A stretch of 64,000 bases of DNA from Antedon mediterranea (taxonomy: Eukaryota > Echinodermata > Crinoidea > Comatulida > Antedonidae). Location: NCBI RefSeq assembly GCF_964355755.1, contig NC_092670.1:6289001-6353000 (forward strand). The letters run 5' to 3'. Within the stretch, counting starts at the first letter, position 1; the number at the start of each line of letters is the position of its first letter. A program made the position numbers and the translations under genes. The notes under the pieces are model-generated. The model saw only the letters and a program-made list of their open reading frames with translations. It was not told the DNA's origin and did not search any database. Shown piece by piece: positions 1 through 12,400 of the stretch.

Positions 1-774
1 GATTCAGTTGTCACAAAATATAATTTCATTTGAATTGCCTCAATCATAATTTAATAGTAGATATTTTTATAATGAATTACGTTAGTTTTCTAATGATATT
101 TCATATTATTTTAGTCTAAAAAATAAGAAAGTTTTATGAATGAACATTATGATTACTAAATTATTGCTTGATGCCATTGCCACAATCATTTTATCTGTGT
201 ATGGTTCAATGGTAATATTTAATTAAGATACAAAAAAAAAAGTTTTGTATACAGGTACACTTGGTTGGTAAAATGTTTATACTCTATTTATGTTCGTAAT
301 CCCCAGTTGTATTTTTGTCTGCTCATGCATTATGAATTTGAAATGAGTTTATTAAGATACTATTTTTATTATTATTCAATATTAGTTTATAGTTAAAATT
401 AAAAAAAAAAAATTTTTGAAATTGTGTAATGACAACTATGCTAACATTTTTATATAGCATTATTGTTAATGTGATAAAATTGTATACCATTATGCATAAT
501 TATCAACAGATAGTTTAACGATAAATCAAATCATTACCCTGCAGACACTTCCAACTTTTAAAAAACAAAATGTCATAATTTGCTCAAGTTAGCCTTTCTT
601 ATTATTATTATTTCTCATCACACATAATTCTTCAGTGTTTTTATACTTCTCATCAGCGTGCTAAAATGTGTGTATAAAGTGCAAGTATAAAAATATTTTT
701 TTTAAAAAACAAAACCACAAATTTTTGCTTTGATAATATTATCTCAAGTTATTCTTTTTATTGATTTCATTTCA

Positions 775-845
775 TTCATGTCATTTTCTTTATTTTTCAT
801 TTCTTTCATTTTCTTAATTTTTCATTTCTTTCATTTTCTTTTATA
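775..845. repeat. CATTTCTTTCATTTTCTT pyrimidine-rich tandem repeat
   Basis: TTTTTCATTTCTTTCATTTT then CTTA recurs with a period near 27 bp, three units. Confidence 0.75.
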
Positions 846-1729
846 TAAGACAACAGCAACCAGAGAGCATGAGTGAAAAAACAAAAAGAATCAAGAATTG
901 TGAAATATAACCTTTAGCTAGGGAATAAAACATCATTGAAAGTAATTGTAATTTTTTTTTAAATAAATTACTCACTAGTTAAATAATAATCTGTTTATTT
1001 ATATATGCTTCATGGTCCAATTTAAAAAAAACAAGATTAATAATAATAATATGATAAAATTCACAATAATCATCTCATCATCTTTCATTTTTTGGCTTTT
1101 GACGTTGTTTTTAAATGAATAGTGTTCTTTTACACAATTTGGCCATCTGGTAATTATTATATTATTATTTTTAAAATAAAGAGAATATACATTCTTTGTC
1201 ATCTTTTATATCTCACATATCACATATGTCTTTATCATTTCTCCTTTAATCAATTTGATGAATGACCTGACACCTAATATTTTTGTAATAAACGAAATAT
1301 ACATTCATCATAATCATCAAAGAAGATTTATCATTGCATTACTATATTACTTTGAGTTATGATTATGTTGTCACTGCCAGTTATATGCATATAAATAGCC
1401 AACGTTAAGATGATGAATGAGCTTTACTGGGCTAATTAAGGGCCTGTCAGTATACAGAGTTTTGTATCGTACGCAGCAACGCATAACCCACGCATAACTC
1501 TCTAAAGTATGAAGTACTAGGAAAAGTATAAGTCACCTCTTACAATACTGAACTTTCGTTCGTTATGAAAAGCTCAAGGTACAACGCTTATGATAAGAAA
1601 ATATATAAAAACTGTACAAACAAATCTACAGGTCACTGATACACATTTAATACACAAAACATACATCACTAGATACAACAATGTTGTGTTTCCTTCCAAG
1701 AGATTGTCCTATACATTGTATATAAAGTG

Positions 1730-2040
1730 AGTGAGTAATCCATCCATCTATCAGCAAGGGTTAAAGGCTCACTCGTTCCATGGTTCTGGTGGTATAACCA
1801 GTCTTCTCAGAGGATAAGGTCTATAAACCGTAGATCCAGTGTACACAAATGCTTGTGTGCACTTAAAGAACCTGTACATCTTTAAAAAAACGAGTAAAGG
1901 GTTACTCCGGTGTACTGTACTAGGTCACACGTCCACTGTCAGACGAATGAGCGCTAGAATTGGCAGCACTGAGATGATGTATTATGTAGTTGAAAAGTGT
2001 AACATCTAAGTCCACAGCGCCATGAGCAGTGATCGTTGGA
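1730..2040 (+). mobile_element. SINE-like repeat, family 1 copy 1
   Basis: It shares long blocks with 8985-9265: GGCTCACTCGTTCCATGGTT, CTGGTGG, AACCAGTCTTCT, TTAAAGAACC and GTACATCTTT, then a GGTTACTCCGGTGTACT-like block. The tRNA-like head is truncated in this copy. Confidence 0.6.
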
Positions 2041-3707
2041 ATGTCGCTACATAAATTGAAATTATTAATATTATTAATTGAAATATACAAAAGATGTTTA
2101 TATTTTACCTTGTTTTACTAGATTAACAGTTGGTAATCACAACATAATAAAGATGGTTTGAAACGGTTTAATTGCTTGAACCCTTGACAAATCCACAATG
2201 ATCTATTTAGCTAAGTCAATAAGTAATTAAAGCTCACTTAAGTTCTACAACAAGCTCACTTCACGGACGCCAATCTTCTCCACACGAATGATAGAAATCT
2301 ATCACGCACTTCCCAACTAGACGAAAATCTTGCGGGCAAAGACCTGATTGATTAAATCTTCTACCTATCTCAAAATAATATCAATACTAATAAATAAACC
2401 CATGATACGAGTACATTAGGACATTGCTTTTAGAACTGGATGGATATTAGTAGTAAGAGACAAGGATCTCTGGGGACCTCTCCAATGAACCAATTACAGT
2501 GAAGTAATTAAATGTCGTTTGCCGATAGTGGTCGGTCATTCGATATGCTGTTAATAATATAGACTCTGGAGGCGGCATAAAAGCAGATCATGTTTAAATA
2601 GAATCTCAATAAAACAAAATGGTAATAGAGATTCCTAAAGTGATAAACTGAGCATGTTCAAAAGTTATTTGTCAAACAAATTTAGCATTCCAAATATGCC
2701 ACGACTTGGACGTAGGACTTTAATTATAGTGTGAAAGCGAAAAAGATTAAGGTCAATGGCTGCATTAGACTTAATCGTACAGAATCCAAGGTCAACGCCA
2801 ACGCCATAGGAACGTGCTAAACAAGCACCTTTTCAATATTTATAACACATAAGTGTGCCATTTAATTACTAGTTGATTGATTTATGTATCACATGCCTTG
2901 CATTATTTCGATCCATCCTAACGAATATGATAGGTTACATTGCACATTCATGTGGTACATTTAACATCAATATTTTGAGAAATATGACAAAAAATGGTGA
3001 CCATTGAGTCTTTGAAAACATGTGGATCTAGGATCTATAGTTTTCGACATTCACAGAAGTGGTGTGGTATATAAAAAATATTTTTTTTTTATATTTATGG
3101 AAATACAGTATTTTATTTGTTGAAGAAACTCGTGAAAATCTTTTCTATTTGTAGTTTATTCAATGTTTTATCCAACTTTATACAGTATATATTATTTTTA
3201 CATGTAAACAAATGAGTTAGAATGAACCGAAAACATTTTTGTTGTTCAACTATTTATCACAGACAATCTTTCAAAAGTTATTCATTTATTTATATTATAA
3301 TTTTTATTATTTTGCAATAGCAGGGAATTGTTAACAACTCCCTGGTATTAAATACTGCAGAACATGAAAACGTTTCACCAATCAAGGCCATCTAGAGAAA
3401 TCATAATGCCATTATAAATTGTTATAGTGAAAGTACAGAGACACTACCTTATATAATCAGGTACTTTATTCATCTGTATTTAAAAAAGGACATATATTAT
3501 ATTTAAAAACTCATTTGTGCAAAATAACATGAATTATTAAACTCAATAGCACATCATTATTGATCATCAAATTGTTATGCTCTACTAACTAATTGCTATA
3601 AATAAACATTACCTCTGTGTATAGTAACATCAAGAAATACATAATTAACTACAATACTGAAATTTATACGCTTCAATTCTACATTAGTGTCATTTTGTTT
3701 TTGTACT

Positions 3708-4321
3708 TGGGCAATATGATTTACACCTTACCCCTAGATGGGGCATTAAGCTGTTGGTTTCATGTACACAAAGGAATGGATGTTACGAATAAGAACATAC
3801 ATACACTATTCAAATGGATTGTTTTCATCTTCTTCACGCAGACATTGCTGCAATATTACTGTAAGCAAACCAGCATTATGGTCATAGCCCTATTCACACA
3901 GAAAGTAATTTTACTGAATAGCTTATTACTTTAATACTGGATAGAAAACGAATATTCACCAGAAACAGGTACATGCTTCGAGGGAGAAGTGGTTGAAATG
4001 GAGAAACCAAACTTTTCATAAACAGGCCTATAAACAAACTTGCCTAAAAACGTGGCAAATACAGGTGAGACGGGTGTTGACGAATAACATTCAAGAAGAA
4101 TTAACACTATATTACTACAATACATTAGAACCCAATTAACACACCCTTAATAAAGTGTGAACCATTTCTGCAAATTTTCAATGATAAAACCTTTTTGTTC
4201 ACTCTCCTTCTCAAAAGTCCTATAGACAAATATACTGTATACTGTCCACAAAATTCACTTCTAGGGATATTTTCTGACTAGGGGTAAGGCCCGAGTATAG
4301 CATACTACATAATATTGCCCC
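3708..4321. repeat. Weak inverted repeat pair, possible MITE
   Basis: GGGCAATATGATTTACACCT then TACCCCTAG (3709-3740) is mirrored by CTAGGGGTAAGGCC…AATATTGCCCC at 4268-4321. The ~610-bp interior contains a GC-richer stretch (3990-4080). The short open frames here (3617-3934 plus, 3931-4125 minus) are not recognisable. Confidence 0.35.
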
Positions 4322-5194
4322 TTGTTCTTGGGAAAGTGTTTCCGTAATATCGGTGTTAATATCTTTTGTGGTGTTCTACTATAATAATGTTCAACTTTAG
4401 AAAATTGTCTGATCCCATAATCTATATCTGTTAGGATGTATTACCGTTTAATTGTTATATTAAAAAATATTATTAATAATATGCAAATTTATTCAAACAT
4501 GTGAAATAGACAGGATAGCTGTTGGGTAAATCCAAAATGCATTAAAAATATTTCGGCAGCACTAAATGCTAATAGGTAAATAGCAGAGATTAACAGAGAC
4601 AGTAGTGTATGGTGCTACGCGCAAAGTCAAAATTGTTTTGACGTAAGAGCTAAGTGCTTTAGCCCAAGTGCTCTCTGATTACGATGCGTTTCAACATAAG
4701 TGGTGTAGGTAATTATAAACCTCAGATGCTTTAGGACCTGACTATCATTATACAATATTTGTTAGATATAAGTTCTGGCTTGCATTTTAATGTATTTTCA
4801 ATTTCTTGTTAGATTTTAAGCAAACAAATTATGAAACTAAATACTATTTTTTTTTATGAATAATATTCCCTTCAATTAAAGATAATTTTTTGGACTCAGA
4901 TTTTAGTGGTCTTTAGTAGCTTTGGTGTGTACTGCATAATTTTTCTCAATTTCTTCAAATTCTCGATGGCTGTTCTACCTTAAAACGCATTAATTTTAAA
5001 TGTTTATTTTAAAGTTTTGAAGGGAAATGTTCAGTAGGTTTCACCCAAACTCTGGTCTTTGAGGGAGTCTTTAATTTTGGACTGAGCGACTAATTGTAGA
5101 AGAAGGCAATCATCCAGGGCCGTAAAACAGCGGTCTTTAACTTGATCAGGCAGCCTTTAATTGTATGGGTCTTTAATTGAGACTACTACTACTA

Positions 5195-5310
5195 AACCTT
5201 TCCACCCAGGTGTACAAATGGGTACCTGGGTAATGTAAAAACGCAACTACGCTGATTACTAGTTGCAACATGAAAGTATGTTTTCATCAGTTCAAATCAA
5301 ATCAAATCAA
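5195..5310 (+). mobile_element. SINE family 2, 3' fragment
   Basis: TTTCCACCCAGGTGTACAAA followed by TGGGTACCTGGGTAATG corresponds to the body of the 46.9-kb SINE. It is followed by a short (TCAAA)n run at 5287-5310. Confidence 0.5.
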
Positions 5311-6205
5311 TCTCTTTTTTCATCAATACAATTAATCGTGTATTGTATTGTATTTTTTAAACAATGACCGGTATAATTAAATGTGAAACTCTATAGGCTT
5401 TATAGTATGTGCTATACAAGTATGATGTATTATTATTATTAATCATGTGATCTCTCGTCATGTGATTAAAGTTTGTTCTCTAGTCAATATTAATGGTAAT
5501 GAGATAACTACATACTATAACCAAATCACACTATAACCTGACGAGGTCACCTATCCTATTTTTAAGGCTATATTACACATTTTAAAGTATGAAAGTCATA
5601 ATTAAGTATGAAATTAAACAGTGTTTTTGGATCTCATTTATAAAGTATATGAGTAAATATATTATTATTATATACAATGCTGGCAAGGTCAGTTTATATT
5701 TAGGTTTATAATTTATAAAGTCATTGACCTTTACTTTTTAGTTCTACAGTAAAACAAATGTTTGTAAATATTCATAACTCACAAAACAGTTACACACTAC
5801 TGTACATTTAGAATAAAACCGACACCACTAGAGTTATCTCCATTTTATGGATGATATAAACGTTTAGATTAAGTGGACATTTACATTGACATGCCAGTAA
5901 ACATATGACGTAATGACCCTTGGGATCTCTAGTAGCGCTTAGGAAGCTATTCCACCGCTAGCGGTAGTACACAGGTTTAGGCCAGGCTATGCGTGTAGCT
6001 CAGGCCTAGCGTAGATCCCTAATTTTCCAATGCACATTATCATAAAAAATATGTCATATTTAGGACTACAATGGAAATAAGTTTGCTGTCTCGGTACTTT
6101 AATGTGTTTTTATCCTATGATTTTATGTCAGAATAAAAAAATAAATAAAAAGTGACAGTCGACATAGGTAACATGAAAATCTAAAAGTCCCTAATAATAA
6201 CATAC

Positions 6206-6440
6206 CATGAACAACAACCCCTTCCTCCAACAATGACTGCCACATCCCAACTGCTTGCGTTCGTGAATGTATCAAACTTATAGGACTTTGCTGGATCAAC
6301 CAATCGACCATCTCTGAACCAACAAGACATCGTCTGTACGTTCTTAAATGGAGCTTGCGGTCGCGGATTAGTGTAGGAGATCGTGTAAGAATTGATGTGC
6401 GGAGAATGGATCCCGCTCTTGCAAGTTTATCTGATGGAGT
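6206..6440 (-). CDS. RAPGEF4: RAPGEF4 exon 7, DEP domain
   Basis: A 235-nt exon with acceptor AAATTGTAG and donor CATG|GTATG, entering in phase 0 and leaving in phase 1. It encodes [18 protein letters not shown], then [20 protein letters not shown], then [20 protein letters not shown]. These are the hallmark DEP-domain blocks of EPAC proteins (YR.C.VG.E.VDW and [15 protein letters not shown]). The DEP domain anchors EPAC at the plasma membrane through phosphatidic acid after cAMP binding. The next exon should continue with the end of DEP; nothing resembling it was found between 1 and 6205. Confidence 0.96.
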
Positions 6441-9400
6441 CTACAATTTATGAAAAAATTTAAGTAGAAGTTAAAATGTCATACAATATCTAAAAATTTC
6501 AAAATATACCATCTAAAAAAAAGAAATTTTGTTCAGGTCCGAGCGATAAAGTTCTTTTACATATTATCATTATGACCGAATATAATCCTATTCATGAGTA
6601 ATCCCACCCTTTTAATTAGGCTAAACTCAAACACAAGACTATTTATTTTCTTTTTTTTTCCTGTGACTATATTCTGCCATACAGTAATTGCTATATCATG
6701 TCATTGTTATGTTATGTTTTAAAAAATTGAAATTGCTCTCCACACTCAAGACACCATTACATGCACACTCAGGTTGTCTGAGCATACAAATAATATTCTA
6801 AACAAAAGGGCTTCTTATCAAGGTGTTATGGTGTGTGGTTCTTCATAGAACAATTAAATTTTAAATATCTGATGTCTCTTGTCTAACAATATTGGTTCAC
6901 TGTTTGCCTAGTTCGCCCTCTAGTGTTGAATCTATTTGCTATTCTGTTAATATCTATAAACCACATATCATTTCAAGTTCAAACAAGTAATAACCTAAGT
7001 GACATTGAAATATTTTTGACACGCTAAAAAGAAGAAAGTATGAAAAATTTAAAAGATTAGCTATTAATATCTATATTTAACATAACACCCTCAGGATACC
7101 ATAAATGTCATATCACTTTGTCGGCTTTTCTTATTTAGATGCTTCCAATTCAAAAAATCCTTCAAACTTAACCGGAGGATTCTCGACGGCTCGTCATTTT
7201 AGCTTAGCGTGAGAAATGAAAGCTCAAGGCAAATTTCTTTATGTGATGATATTTAAAAGATCTTAAAGTAGTCTGCAATAAAACCTGAATCTCAATGTAG
7301 AAATTTTCAAAAAGTAAAAATATATTTAAGAATCCTTTTTTTTAATTTATAAATATAAATAATTATATTGTATTATTTTGTCTTTCTATGTTATGTTGCT
7401 GTTGGATGATGTGGAAATAAAATTATAAAAATTTAAAAGCAAGTTAAGGTAATTAGTTTTGTGTATGAATATGTATGATATTGTGTGTTTTCTTTTGCAG
7501 ACTTTAGCGAAAAAGCTGACACACAAGAACCATTGGTGGCGCTAGACAACATCGACACACGATAAGTGATGATAAACAATCAACTTTGAGGGTGCAAAGT
7601 ATTTTCAATCCAAAAAATAATGCATGGCGTTCAAATCGCCTGAAATACTTCACTTTTCTCACTGAGTGCAAAATAATGTTGTTTTCGCAAATACAACAAA
7701 AGTGCAGCTGTTCTCAATAACATGTTTTAATATCAAATATGATTAATACGGGCCTCAAGACATAGCGTGTACTAAAAATAAGTACAGTATGTTATGTAGG
7801 TTCTATATTTGACAAAATTGAACACTTTCTTATCATTCACTGTTGTTTTTATTTCAAGCGGCATTGGTTAAAAGATGTTATTAACCATGAGTTAAATTTA
7901 AAGATTACATAACTGCTATACATACTTTCAAGACATTGTATCAGATCTCCACTAAAAACTTTTTTTTTTATTTGTAGCTTGTAAATGTGCAGTTAATTGT
8001 AAAACAATAATATTAAATACATTTTTGAAGAATTTTGTTTGTACATTTGAAAAATACAAATGTTCACTCTGATTTTGGTTTTCTTGTATAATTGTACATG
8101 CAAACATCTAAAAAAAAATGTTTTGCTTTATGATCAGTATGGCTATTATTTGTTGATGGATGCGATGGATGTATACCTCTAATGACAAAAGATATTACCT
8201 GGACAAGTGGAAGTGCCGGGTGTATAGGATTTGATCCTTCTTTCCCTTTTCTTGACGTATTCTAAAAAAAAAATCACAAAAGACAGGCATTTTATCTAAA
8301 TGTGTTTTCAAATTGTAGTACAAAAAACAATTTTAATGGTTTGATTCTTTTGAATGATGTTGGACTAACACAATTTATTACATTAAAGAAAAATAAGGAA
8401 TACGAGTCATGAGGCACTACCAAGACGACAGGAAAAAGGCGGCCAAGCCAGCAGGGCTCAATATTTGTTCTAGTTCAGAGCAAAGCAGATCTTTTTAATA
8501 TGAGAACACCATACATATGTCAACTTTAAAAAAAATCTATGCTAACATTTATTTCTACTTAAAAGATTTAATTATTCTCCATCAAATGTGCATTATTAAA
8601 TCTTTATGTCATCAACTATTCATTTAGTCATTCTATTATTCAATGTCACTCTTTTTAGTACTAAAGAAGAACCCTTTTTTTAAATCGATAATTATTTTCA
8701 ATTATAACATTTAATTAGCATTCATTAAATCTGCGTTAATTAATCTTTATGACATTTAACATTTAATCACAATGTCTTTGTAATCTTTTAAAGATTTGAT
8801 TTATTTCTTCTCAACAACTGGGCGACCTTTTCAGAGTACATTACTGTTCTCTCAGGCTTGTATACATGTTTATCATGTTTTTTAGCATAACATTGTACAA
8901 TTTATAAACAGTAACCACATCGATAATTTTAAATAACCACCTGTATATAAAAATAAATGCTACAATTTGCATAACAGCCATAAAATTGAGTAGTGGTTAA
9001 GACAGTGGAATTGTAATAGATAGCCATACTATTGGCAAGGATCCGAGGCTCACTCATTCAATGGTTCTGGTGGTCGATCGAGTCTTCTAGGAAAAGATTA
9101 TAAACCATAGGTCTAGTGTACAAGTGTGCCCTTTAAAGAACCTAGTACATCTTTATAGATGAGTAGATGGTTCCCCTGATGTACTAGTACACACACAGCC
9201 ACTGTCTCAAGTGTCTTAAATGCTTGTAACACTGTTGGAACAGTACCATGAGTACCCTATATAAAGTGTACTTAAATGTAATCATAACATTAACATTTCA
9301 GTCTGCCTATATTCTAAAATTAATGTAAGATTAGTCATTCATTAAGCAGCAATATGTTTAAACCAGTCACCCAGCCAAAAGCTTTGTTATGGTGTCACTG

Positions 9401-12400
9401 GAAATACAGTTGTTATATAATTTGTACACATAGAAGCAATTCTTCCAAAAGTTTACTTAAATGTAATCATATCAACATGTTTCTTTACACAAAAGTCTTT
9501 GCATTGCATCAGAAAAACGTAATGTTTGATACTGTACCTGACTACTCATTCTTGTGATATTTTGACCAGCTATCCAATGAATATTTGTATCTGTAAGAAG
9601 ACAACCAAAGAACAAGTTTATTTTGTATTCATTTTTCCTAAATCATCAACCATAACACTTTTGAACTTCTTTCAGAATTGTTTTGTAAAGTAATACAGGG
9701 TCACAATGAAGGATATTCGGGCTTAATTGTTATTGTATTTACAGTATGCTGTAGATATTTTAATTTTATAGTTTGAAGTTATTTCAACTTTGCGGTTATT
9801 GTTTAACTTACTAACTATAGTCCCTTTCTGCTGAAAGAAAATAGCTTTGATATACAGTAGAACCTCCTTTGAGACACCCTTAATCAAGGGACACCTCTAA
9901 AGGAGACACTTTCCTGTGGAACAAGCGGCAATATTATGTTTAACACGTTTTTAAAGTCATCCAGTCAAAAGCTTTTTAAGTCCTTCTCCTGTCTCTGGAA
10001 ATACTGTTATTTATTATCCTTTTTACACTTAAGCCTAGTACTTTGAACTACATCCCTTTAGCATGATAATGGTAACAGGCAACACTTTCTTTCTATGAGA
10101 TTTTTCAATAAAAAAAGATGGTCCAACCCAAAAGAGTAGGACTACAGTTTCAGCAGAGTAGACTGCAGCAGGACACTCCATCCCCAACTTACTGTACATA
10201 AATTACCTTTTTTAAAAAAACACCTGGCCTAAACCATAAACAATACTTCATCCTAGTAAATTACAGGTAGTATGACAAAATACTTTATCAAAATGATCAA
10301 AGATCAATTCCATGTTAACAACATACTAGATAAAAATTATTAGTTCCTCTTTCATCTCAGTTTTTCTTTCCCTTTCTGTTTGTTTTACACTTTAAAATAT
10401 GAGTGTAAATATAACTATCACATCAAAATCACTATTTACAAAGATAGAGATATTTACACAAATCAGGAATTTGATAATTAGGAAGTAGTAGACATTAAAA
10501 TGGAATGCTATATATATATATATCCTCAGTTTAAGGTGGAGATTAGTTGTTAGGAAAAGCCTCATTGGTGATAGGTTACTGGCTTTCAATTTCTGTGTCA
10601 AGGAATAAAATGAAGAAGCACATTCCAACTTCTCTTTATGCGCACAATGAAATATGGTTTATTTCTAGGTTGTTGCAAATCAAAAGCTTTCTATGTAATG
10701 TTCTGATTTGGTCTAATAAATTTCAGGTTTTTCAAAAGGAAGTATAGTTTCTTTCAATACCTCTGCAAGAATATAAAGAGTATTAAGCAGGACAACACGT
10801 CTCTGAATAAACTTTTTCACCTTTAAACAAAAATTCTACATAAGTAGATAAAGTTCACAACTAGAATGATCAAAGTGACCGATATTTCACACAATGCATT
10901 TTAGTTAATTTACAACAATCAACATTATTTTATCATATGTACATTTGTTCGTGAATGTCATAGGTTAAACAACAGGCCAATTAACACTATGGCTTCAAGT
11001 CACAATTGCTACAAATCAGAAAGGTTATAACTACTATTTTATGAGTCTATCACTAAATTGCTATTATACTTTGTACTCCAAACCACTCATTTTTTCCCTT
11101 GTAAATTTGTACCTAAAATGTTTTTTTCATTTTTAATCACACTAAACTTAATTTGGTCAAATTTGGCTGAAAAGTCCAATCCAAACACTGGCAATATAAT
11201 TAAATAAACACCAAGTACTGTTGTGCTTTTACCGACCACCGTCTGTCCAGTTAAACTTCATCCATCATGATTTTGTTAAACTAACCAACTGCTGTTATTC
11301 CAATAGTGTTAAAAAGTGCGAAATTTTAGTGCCTCTGATTTGCAAATTAGTGATAGATCTTAATTTAGAATTGCAGGGTAAATGAATAAAATGAAAACAA
11401 AAAGTTTAAAAAATCTGAATAGAAAGATAGAAAGTAGAACTCAGATGTCATTATGACGAGTAACATTCAGTAACATTTAACTAAATAAAGAAAAACATGA
11501 ACCAGTTCTCTGGTTACTATAGAACATGAAGCAGACACCAGTAACACTGATGGTACCTTATGCCATTGAACAGGGTCAAGCTTTGAGCATTATTGGAGGA
11601 CCAACGAGCAGTTAGTTTAAGCAGTTTGCATACAAATTTACCCGAAAGTATTGATTGAATTCATGTACCACATGCTTTGGTCTAGTCTATAAAATAAAAA
11701 CAATGCACCTACCTCTATCCCCAGAAAGATCGGATATAGAAATCGGAAGAGTACATGGTGTGAGCAGTCCTTCCATCAACTGCTTATTATTCTATAAAAA
11801 CGCAAACAACAAAAAAATTTTACGCAAATGCTGTTATGTACGTCAGAAAAGGCTAGATAAAATCACATTGAAATATAAATTACACCCATAAGTCGAAAAC
11901 AATCAAACAAATAAAGACTATTCGTCTGCTTACCACTTAGTATTCAAGATAAACATAATTCAAAACGGCACATTTTGCGTAACTACTTTAGATATAATTA
12001 TATCGATTAGATAAAAATACTGTCTCCTTGTTGGGTAAACAAAAACCAGGCAATAAAAACGAATGTTCTCAGCTGCAGATGGCCAATGACACGGCAGGAA
12101 ACACTATTGCTAGAAACATATGACATAAGGGAAGAAATTTATTGTCTTTCTGACAGAGGCGATAAGAGAAAAGATTGATTCTGAACCGATATAACTATGA
12201 CGCTGCTTGATTTTAAGCACAAACTACTGAACGATTGTAATTGACGAAAATCGGATCACAATGATAACATTTGTAGAAAAACAAAAACAAATGGTTTTGA
12301 TTAATAGCATACTTACACTTGTTACTTAACCTCATTTATACTGATTTTGTAAACATCTTAAGGAGACTTTCTATGATACTTGTTATTTACGACCTATCCT

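Larger units (their letters stand above)
1..6205. other. RAPGEF4: RAPGEF4 intron 7 (incomplete)
   Basis: AT-rich non-coding sequence. No frame matching the next EPAC2 segment (end of DEP, then the second CNB) was found, so the intron extends beyond the left edge. It holds the repeats listed at 775, 1730, 3708 and 5195. The remaining short open frames (for example 999-1202 minus) look random. Confidence 0.6.
8262..11712. other. RAPGEF4: RAPGEF4 intron 5
   Basis: Contains the SINE at 8985 and the AGTAGAACCTC fragment at 9855. A further small exon could hide here if the poly-T acceptor of exon 6 is the real one. Confidence 0.55.

Noticed and set aside
3617-3934. 105-codon hydrophobic plus-strand frame
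   Set aside because: AT-rich random-like composition, poor start context and overlap with an inverted repeat.
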